This document shows positions 23,486 to 28,850 of a DNA stretch of 28,850 nt, in pieces (positions within the stretch are counted from its first letter, which is position 1; every line of letters starts with the position of its first letter). Position numbers and translations under genes: made by a program. This stretch comes from DATKDU01 sp035512595 (GTDB lineage: Bacteria; Planctomycetota; Planctomycetia; Pirellulales; Pirellulaceae): NCBI GenBank assembly GCA_035512595.1, contig DATKDU010000024.1:1-28850 (forward strand), read 5' to 3'. The notes under the pieces are model-generated. The model was not told where the DNA came from. It saw only the letters and a program-made list of their open reading frames with translations, and searched no databases.

Positions 23486-23609
23486 ATCAGGGGGCTGACG
23501 CCCCCCGCTCGCCGGAACCGGGAAACCCGGAACATCAGGGCTGACGCCCCCGCTCGCCGGAACCGGGAACCCCGGAACATCAGGGGGCTGACGCCCCCCG
23601 CTCGCCGAA
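23486..23609. repeat. Three tandem copies of a 45-48 bp repeat
   Basis: Units start at 23486, 23534 and 23579 with ATCAGGGGGCTGACGCCCCC (one unit has two fewer G and one fewer C) and continue CGCTCGCCGGAACCGGGAA; the last is cut short. Each contains the palindrome GGGGGC-TGAC-GCCCCC. It lies directly behind the omega-RNA-like sequence where a nuclease gene would be expected. Confidence 0.75.
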
Positions 23610-23615
23610 TCACTG

Positions 23616-23648
23616 GTTCCCAGGCTCCAGCCGGCGCAGCCTGGGAAC
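23616..23648. repeat. 11-bp palindrome GTTCCCAGGCT/AGCCTGGGAAC
   Basis: Perfect arms at 23616-23626 and 23638-23648 around an 11-nt loop. It is another dispersed palindrome, placed about 20 nt before the promoter of copy 2. Confidence 0.65.
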
Positions 23649-23667
23649 GAGTTAGGAGCCCGAATGC

Positions 23668-23697
23668 TTGATTGCCGTTTTCGGCAGGCCCTACAAT
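23668..23697 (+). promoter_or_regulatory. Promoter of 131-residue gene, copy 2
   Basis: TTGATT (23668-23673) and TACAAT (23692-23697), 18 nt apart, have the same boxes and spacing as before copy 1. The leader is about 52 nt and lacks the palindrome found in copy 1. Confidence 0.6.
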
Positions 23698-23755
23698 TGG
23701 CGCCAGCGGCAATCCCAAAATTCTGGCGGATCGAGCCACCACCAGCGAGTGCATC

Positions 23756-24151
23756 ATGGCCAAGAACTTCGACCACGCCCATCCCGAGGTCTACTTTACC
23801 GGCAACTTCTTGAAGAATCACGTCTGCATCGGCGATGCAGCGGCCAAGAAGCGGGCGGAGATCGTCTTTCAAAGGCGCGACGCGCGGGTCAGCACGGTGC
23901 TCTGCTTGACCGCGGCGGAACTGGTGCAGTTGGCGGGAGAGATTCATCGGCGGCAGCCGGAATTCGCCGCATTTCCCGAGGGGATATTCACGACCACCTC
24001 CGCTTACGACCTGTGGTCGCGGGGCGGGCCGCAAGGAAAGGACAAGCAGCGAGCGACGGTGTGTACCGATCGCTTCCGCTTTGCCGTGCGCCGTACGACC
24101 GACGGCATTTACGCCCTGTGTCACTTCGACGGCGTGCCCCAGATCGATTAG
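23756..24151 (+). CDS. 131-residue protein of unknown function, copy 2
   Basis: This is the duplicate of the protein at 20608-21003, with nine substitutions (R53A, A68P, G71A, A74P, V77I, R103C, A115T, L118I, E129Q by my alignment). Four of them cluster at 68-77, so that loop seems free to vary while the two ends and the TTTSAYDLWSRGGPQGKDKQ block are fixed. The gene ends 9 nt from the stop of the convergent coiled-coil gene. Because this copy directly abuts that gene, it probably keeps the original position and copy 1 was displaced by the accessory DNA. The function is unknown. Confidence 0.85.
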   Translation: MAKNFDHAHPEVYFTGNFLKNHVCIGDAAAKKRAEIVFQRRDARVSTVLCLTAAELVQLAGEIHRRQPEFAAFPEGIFTTTSAYDLWSRGGPQGKDKQRATVCTDRFRFAVRRTTDGIYALCHFDGVPQID

Positions 24152-24160
24152 GCCGCGTCC

Positions 24161-26131
24161 CTAACCCTTGTCATCCCGCAGCCCCAGCCGCGTCAGCCAG
24201 CGGCCGCGGGAGCCTTTCTTGCCCCCGGCGGCATCGGCGGCTTGCGGTTCGGCGGAGACGGCCAGCTTCGACTTCTCGATCTCGAAGGACTGGAGCTTTT
24301 CTTCCATCACGGATCGCTCGCGGGCAATCTTGGCCCGCTCCATCGACAGCTCGATCTCGGCCTGGCGCAATTGCTCCCGCAGGCTGTCCTGGAGCTTCTT
24401 GAGCGACTCCCGCTCCTGGCGGATCAGCTCGTCCTGGTCGAGAACGCCGGCAATTGCCGCCGCTCCCACGGCGACGTCGCCAATGCTGCTGGCCTGATTC
24501 TCCAGCAGCTTGCGGAGGTCATCGATCTCCCGATCCTTGGCGGCGACTTCCTGCTGCTTGGCGGCGATCGCCTGCTCGGTCTTCTGGATCGCTTCCTCGA
24601 TCGACAGTTTTTGCTGCTTCTGCTCTTCGTTGTCCTGGTCGAAGTCGGCTTCGAGCTGGGCGAGCATCCGCCGCTTCTGCGACTCCCAGTCCATGCCGCC
24701 GTCGGCGGCAGCGCTGACTCCGGCACTGGCGCGGGCCGCATCGACCTGGCGCTGCAGCTCGGTATTCTTGTTCCGCAGGTCGCGGCAATCCTGCGAAGCC
24801 ATTTCCAGCCGCCGCTTGAGATCCGCCAGCTCCTGTGCCGCGGCCGGATCGAGCCCCGATCCAGCCTTGCTCTCCGCTTCGCGGAGCCACTGTTCGAGCT
24901 GGGCTTTCTCCTGGCGAAGCTGGGCCAGTTCGGCGGCAGCATCGGCCCCGCCGGTTGCCTCCCCCGCCTTGGCCAGGTCCTGTTCCCACTGCTTGCGCTG
25001 CTTGTCGAAGCTGGCCTGGGCCTGGGCAAGCTGCTCGGCCTGCTGAGCGCAGCGTTCGGTGAGGGACTTGATCTTTTCGTTGAGCTGCGCGATCTGGGCG
25101 CCGCTCGAGGCGCCGGCCTGGTCGTGATTCTTCAAGAGCTCGTCGCGCTGCTTCTCGGTTTCGCGGAGCTGCGTCTCGACGGCGGCCAGTCTGGCCGCTT
25201 CGGACTCGCGTTGCTCGAGCCGGGCCTGCAAACTGGTGACCCGCTGCGTCAGCTCGTCCCGCTGCTGCTCGCGATTCGTGGAGTCTTCGCAGGCCCGCTC
25301 GTATTTCCCCTGCAATTCCGACAGCCGCTGCTGGAGCTGCACCTGTTGGGAGGCAGTTGACGAGCGGACTTCCGCGTGCAGCAGCTCCTTCTCCGTCACC
25401 AGCTCTTTCTTGCGGGCGCGAAGCTGGCGGGCGACGTTGCGCCGCTGGCGGGCGATCTCCCGCTCCCGTTCGGCCAGCGCTTGCCGCTGTTGATCGAAGT
25501 GGACTTGAATCTGGTTCAGCTCCGCCATGTTGCGGGTGAGCTGCTCGGCCTCATTCTTGTGGTTGCGCTGAATTTCCTCGAACCGCGCCCGCTGCTCGGC
25601 GAGCTCTTCTTCCTTGCGGTCCAATTGCTGCTGCCGCTCGGCGAAGTTGGCCGAGTTGCGCTCCAGCTCCCCTTGCCGGGTCCGCAATTCTTCCAGTTGC
25701 TGGTGCAGCCGTTCTTCCCGCGCGGCCAGATCGGCTTGTTGCGTGTCAAACTGCGTGAGCCGCTTTTGCAGCTCGTCGAGCAGGTGCTGATGCCGCTCCT
25801 GCGACTGGCGGCGGAACTGTTCCCATTGATCCTGGTGTTGCCGCAGCTCCGCCTGCTGGATGGCCAGTTGATCGGCTTGCTGCTTGAGGGCGACCTCGCG
25901 GCTGTCGACACTCACCGAGCGGTCGAGCGAGGCCGATTCATGGCGGCCCAGCTCGTCCGCCAGCTCCGCCATCCGGATGCTCAGCTCGGAATGCAGCACG
26001 CCGAATCGTGCGCGGCGCTCGGCCAGCATCTGCCGCGCCCGCTCCCGCTGGGCGTCGAGCGTGCGTGCGATCTCTTCGCACCAGGCTTCGTCCTGGGGAG
26101 CCTCGCGAAGGGTTTCTTCCGTGTTGCTCAT
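24161..26131 (-). CDS. Large coiled-coil protein
   Basis: A 656-residue protein, almost entirely coiled coil (about residues 10-375, 405-480 and 490-625), rich in Glu, Gln, Arg and Leu, for example QQLDRKEEELAEQRARFEEI and REREIARQRRNVARQLRARK. There is no membrane segment or signal peptide. The short tail is basic (GGKKGSRGRWLTRLGLRDDK) and could bind membrane or nucleic acid. The bases before the ATG, TTGCGTTCG, match those before the FHA gene (TTGCGTTTG), and both continue ATGAGC; this supports starts at 26131 and 20172 and hints at a shared leader. ATGs at 26161 and further up are possible. It is probably a filament or scaffold protein; SMC-type ATPase motifs are absent. Confidence 0.85.
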   Translation of the reverse strand: MSNTEETLREAPQDEAWCEEIARTLDAQRERARQMLAERRARFGVLHSELSIRMAELADELGRHESASLDRSVSVDSREVALKQQADQLAIQQAELRQHQDQWEQFRRQSQERHQHLLDELQKRLTQFDTQQADLAAREERLHQQLEELRTRQGELERNSANFAERQQQLDRKEEELAEQRARFEEIQRNHKNEAEQLTRNMAELNQIQVHFDQQRQALAEREREIARQRRNVARQLRARKKELVTEKELLHAEVRSSTASQQVQLQQRLSELQGKYERACEDSTNREQQRDELTQRVTSLQARLEQRESEAARLAAVETQLRETEKQRDELLKNHDQAGASSGAQIAQLNEKIKSLTERCAQQAEQLAQAQASFDKQRKQWEQDLAKAGEATGGADAAAELAQLRQEKAQLEQWLREAESKAGSGLDPAAAQELADLKRRLEMASQDCRDLRNKNTELQRQVDAARASAGVSAAADGGMDWESQKRRMLAQLEADFDQDNEEQKQQKLSIEEAIQKTEQAIAAKQQEVAAKDREIDDLRKLLENQASSIGDVAVGAAAIAGVLDQDELIRQERESLKKLQDSLREQLRQAEIELSMERAKIARERSVMEEKLQSFEIEKSKLAVSAEPQAADAAGGKKGSRGRWLTRLGLRDDKG

Positions 26132-26542
26132 CGAACGCAAGGGGATGGAGTTCGCTGACATCGCTCTGGATCGCGGCCGCACGCATGCGGGCCGGCTGGC
26201 GACAGCCGGTTGGGTGCCCCAATGACGTAACTGCGAAACATTCGTTTCGCCGCGCCAGGCGACTATGTTGTCTATAGGTCACAGCTAAGCGCGGGTCAAA
26301 AGGGCGCTCGGCCGGCGGCAGCGAATGGGGCGGAAGTGCCGGACTTGCCGCTGCTGACGCACGTAACGCCGACTTAGGAAGCGGCTTCGACCAGCACCGC
26401 TTGGTCTCGTAGGCCGGCGCACAGCAGCAGAGGAAGATCAGCGGGGTCGTGCCGAGGTTGGCGATCGTAGGAATTGCCGGCTGTTGCGGCCAGGCCCAAC
26501 ATCGGCGACGATGATTTCTTCCCATCCCACAAGGAACCGGCT
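26132..26542. other. Divergent intergenic region before the esterase gene
   Basis: About 410 bases between divergent genes. I see no convincing gene or well-matched promoter. The left 50 bases could extend the coiled-coil gene if a longer start is used. Confidence 0.5.
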
Positions 26543-27850
26543 ATGAACCTCTGCCGCTGCTGTCTATTACTCGCGATCGCCTCCGTTTTCACAGGCGCAT
26601 CCGTCGCTACAGTCGCACAGGAGTTGCCAGCGCCAGGTGATCTCAAGCCACAGGCTGGCCTCCCCGATCCGCTCACCTTTTTCGACGGCCGCAAAGTCGA
26701 AACCAAAGAGCAGTGGGTCAAGGAACGCCGCCCGGAGCTCCAGCGGCTCTTTCAGCATTACATGTACGGCAATCTCCCCCCCAAGCCGGCGGAGATCGAA
26801 GTCACCGCCACGGAGCCGCGGGAGTGCCTCGACGGCAAGGGGATTTTCCGGCAGATCACGATCGCCTTCGTCAAGCCGCAGCTCAAGCGCAAGCTGAACG
26901 TCTTGTTGATCTCGCCAAAAGAGGCCAAGTCGCTGCCTCCCGTGTTTCTGGGCATGAACTTCTGCGGGAATCACGCCGTGCTCGACGACCCGGCGATCGA
27001 GATTCCCTCGTCGTGGGTCTACAACAGATGCGCCGGCGCCCTGAACGAACGGGCCACGGAAAAAGGCCGCGGCAGTCAGCAGGACGTGTGGAACGCCGAC
27101 CTGATCGTCGAGCGGGGCTACGCCCTGGCGACGTTCTACAGCGGCGACATCGATCCCGACACGGCCGATTTTGCCGACGGGCTGAATGGGGAGCTGCTCG
27201 ATCTGTCGAAGCCGCTGCCGGGAGATGCCGCCGGCACGATCGCCTGCTGGGCCTGGGGCTATCACCGGATCGTTGACGCGCTGAGCGAGCCCGTGGAAGG
27301 GGAGCCGCTGGTCGATCCGAAACGGATCATTGCGGTCGGCCATTCGCGCAATGGCAAGACCTCCCTCTTGGCCGCGGCCATGGATGAGCGGATTGCGATG
27401 GCCATTCCGCACCAGGCGGGCTGTGGCGGCACGGCCCCCAGCCGCACGAGCGATACGCGGGCCGAATCAGTGAAGCGGATCAACACTTCGTTCCCGCACT
27501 GGTTTTGCGACAACTTCACCCAGTTCAACGACGCCACCGACCGTTTGCCCTTCGATCAACACTGCCTGGCGGCCCTCTGTGCGCCGCGTCCGGTGCTGTT
27601 CACCAACGCCCAGGAGGACCAGTGGGCCAATCCCAGCGGGCAGTTCCAGATGCTCAAGGCCGCCACGCCGGTGTACGAGCTGCTCGGGGTCGAAGGATTG
27701 GCCGCGGACAAGGAGCCGCCGGAGAACGAGCTCGTCGCCAGCCGGCTGGGGTACTTCATCCGTCCCGGCAAGCACAGCATGACGCGCGCGGACTGGCAGG
27801 TGCTCCTGGACTTTGCCGACGAGCACCTGGGCAGCAGCCAGCGCCGATAA
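26543..27850 (+). CDS. Secreted CE15-like esterase (glucuronoyl esterase family)
   Basis: A 435-residue exported alpha/beta hydrolase. After a signal peptide (MNLCRCCLLLAIASVFTGAS, cleavage near VAQ) the domain resembles carbohydrate esterase family 15, which cuts ester links between lignin and glucuronoxylan. The nucleophile Ser268 lies in GHSRNGKTS (family pattern GCSRNGKG). Other matching stretches are LFQHYMYGNLPP, FLGMNFCGNHAV, WAWGYHRIVDAL, PHQAGCGGTAPSR and LPFDQHCLAALCAPRPVLF; KHSMTRADW near the end probably brings the catalytic His. The His in place of Cys before Ser268 is slightly unusual. AAGGA lies 7 nt before the ATG. The gene stands alone. Confidence 0.88.
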   Translation: MNLCRCCLLLAIASVFTGASVATVAQELPAPGDLKPQAGLPDPLTFFDGRKVETKEQWVKERRPELQRLFQHYMYGNLPPKPAEIEVTATEPRECLDGKGIFRQITIAFVKPQLKRKLNVLLISPKEAKSLPPVFLGMNFCGNHAVLDDPAIEIPSSWVYNRCAGALNERATEKGRGSQQDVWNADLIVERGYALATFYSGDIDPDTADFADGLNGELLDLSKPLPGDAAGTIACWAWGYHRIVDALSEPVEGEPLVDPKRIIAVGHSRNGKTSLLAAAMDERIAMAIPHQAGCGGTAPSRTSDTRAESVKRINTSFPHWFCDNFTQFNDATDRLPFDQHCLAALCAPRPVLFTNAQEDQWANPSGQFQMLKAATPVYELLGVEGLAADKEPPENELVASRLGYFIRPGKHSMTRADWQVLLDFADEHLGSSQRR

Positions 27851-27871
27851 GCGACCGATGTTCTGTTCGCT

Positions 27872-27893
27872 GGGCGGTGCAATCGTTCCGCCC
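27872..27893 (+). terminator. Possible terminator hairpin after the esterase gene
   Basis: GGGCGG (27872-27877) and CCGCCC (27888-27893) can pair around a 10-nt loop, 22 nt after the esterase stop. There is no T-run, so it is only a candidate. The rest of the 210-base gap shows nothing else. Confidence 0.3.
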
Positions 27894-28061
27894 GTTACGA
27901 TCGCGCCGCGGAGCGATTTGCCCGCCGGCAAGGGCGAAGATTTCGCCATCGCCGGTCGTATCGCTTGATTTACCGCTGCGCCGCCCTATTTGATTACATG
28001 ACCGTACGCACTGCGCCTCCGGTCCGGCGCACTTTTTGCCTCCCGACGTCAGGATTTCATT

Positions 28062-28850
28062 GATGTTTCCGTCGCTTCCCGCCTGGCTGGCCTCGTGGTT
28101 CCGAATCGGCACTGCCGCAGCACCGGCTGCGGGCCACGATTCAGCGGCGCCGGCGGCGAGTGCCGCTGGGCCCGAGGAACAACTGCGCCAGGAAATTCCC
28201 GATCACTGGAACGCGACGACGGCCATTGAATTGATCGCCCGGCTGATGGACTTGACCTCGACGGTGTCCAGCCAGGTGCAGGAGCACAGCGGGCATATCG
28301 AGTCGCTGAGTGCGGAGTTGACGGACGTCAAGCAGGGGGACTCGGCGGCCGTTGCGGCCGTGGTCTGCAAGTTGCTGGTGCTCAACCAGGAGACGCAGCG
28401 GCGGCTGGAGCAAGCCGAGCTCAAGCTTCAGGCGCAGCAGCGGCAACTGTATGACGTGTCCATCGCCGCCCGGATGGACGGGCTCACCGGCCTGATCAGC
28501 CGCCGCGCGCTTGACGAAGCTCTGCTGCGGAGCCTGGCCGACTTTCGCCGCGTGGGACGTCCGGCCACGCTGCTCATGCTGGACGTCGATTTTTTCAAAC
28601 GCTTCAACGATACGCACGGTCACGTCGCCGGAGACCAGGCGCTCAAGCACGTGGCGGACATTCTCCGCAGCCAGTCGCGCGAGACCGACGTGGTCGCTCG
28701 TTTTGGCGGCGAGGAGTTCGTCGTCATTTTTTCGGGGGCCACGCTGACCTCGATCAAGCAGCGCGCCGAGCGGATGCGGATTGCCATCGCGGCCAACCCC
28801 CTCAAGCTTCACGAGCAGCAGTTCATCATCTCGGCCAGCGCGGGACTGGC
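28062..28850 (+). CDS. Diguanylate cyclase (GGDEF domain), partial at right edge
   Basis: 263 codons run open to the window end. The N-terminal ~150 residues have an alanine-rich start and a helical, coiled-coil-like region (LMDLTSTVSSQVQEHSGHIE; RRLEQAELKLQAQQRQLYD) that probably drives dimerisation. A GGDEF domain begins at DGLTGLISRRALDEAL and has LLMLDVDFFKRFND and the active-site motif RFGGEEF, so it should make cyclic di-GMP from GTP. The product-inhibition site RxxD (RETD) is intact, five residues before GGEEF. There is no membrane segment in the visible part. AGGA lies 8 nt before the ATG. The C-terminus is outside the window. Confidence 0.93.

Larger units (their letters stand above)
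22414..23755. other. Long non-coding stretch of repeats and structured DNA
   Basis: About 1.3 kb without a supportable gene. In order it holds a tRNA 3'-end fragment, a palindrome array (22527-22625), an 8-bp palindrome CACTGGCG/CGCCAGTG (22649-22671), several GC hairpins (22898-22920, 22950-22970, 23054-23077), a GCGGCGAC/GTCGCCGC palindrome (23164-23181), the omega-RNA-like sequence, a CCTCTCCC/GGGAGAGG hairpin (23464-23482), a tandem repeat, an 11-bp palindrome (23616-23648) and the copy 2 promoter. The open frames here are translations of repeats. Confidence 0.7.

Noticed and set aside
23486..23609. Short CRISPR array
   Set aside because: The units are contiguous 45-48 bp tandem repeats with no unique spacers.
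27505..27993. 162-codon frame overlapping the end of the esterase gene
   Set aside because: It is out of frame with the esterase, has no domain and extends into featureless intergenic DNA.

Overview
The window is GC-rich bacterial chromosome and most likely comes from a planctomycete (Pirellulales-like). This rests on family content I recognise, since I ran no database search. The main markers are a 991-residue secreted beta-propeller/HEAT/c-type heme protein of the Pirellula/Verrucomicrobium type, a short membrane protein with the 'RRWWQFSLRSLLG' N-terminus, a secreted CE15-like esterase, long FHA/coiled-coil proteins, a long SecA, and many short palindromic intergenic repeats. Genes often lack a clear Shine-Dalgarno sequence, and at least two promoters (scpB and the gene at 10547-11011) put the -10 box so close to the ATG that leaderless transcription is plausible.

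Positions 1-20181 are mostly ordinary chromosome. In order: the start of an exported protein (running off the left edge) directly behind secA (minus); a secreted M28 peptidase with two PDZ domains (minus); tRNA-Ser(GCT); scpB, a small membrane protein and a NUDIX hydrolase (plus); a convergent hairpin; an operon of a Tat-exported amidohydrolase and a membrane GT2 glycosyltransferase overlapping by 4 bp (minus), preceded by a small conserved hypothetical; a lipoprotein with DKNYY-type repeats 3 bp behind the large heme protein (minus); a DEAD-box helicase (plus); a gene remnant; an S41 C-terminal processing peptidase (plus); and a membrane-anchored FHA/coiled-coil protein (minus).

Positions 20182-24160 are the unusual part. 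Two copies of a 131-residue protein of unknown function (122/131 residues identical, with the same promoter) lie in the same orientation and bracket about 2.7 kb of accessory DNA. That DNA holds a truncated RHS/YD-repeat fragment, a compact two-gene operon enclosed by perfect 19-bp inverted repeats, a tRNA 3'-end fragment, a palindrome array, a structured stretch that reads to me as a HEARO/omega RNA (the guide RNA of IscB-type nucleases) with no nuclease gene beside it, and a tandem repeat. The orphan omega-RNA-like sequence and the inverted-repeat-bounded operon are the best candidates for something new.

Positions 24161-28850 return to ordinary content: a 656-residue coiled-coil protein (minus) whose start context matches that of the FHA protein, a secreted CE15-like esterase (plus), and a diguanylate cyclase cut by the right edge (plus). 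The FHA protein, the 131-residue protein and the coiled-coil protein probably formed one neighbourhood before the accessory DNA arrived.
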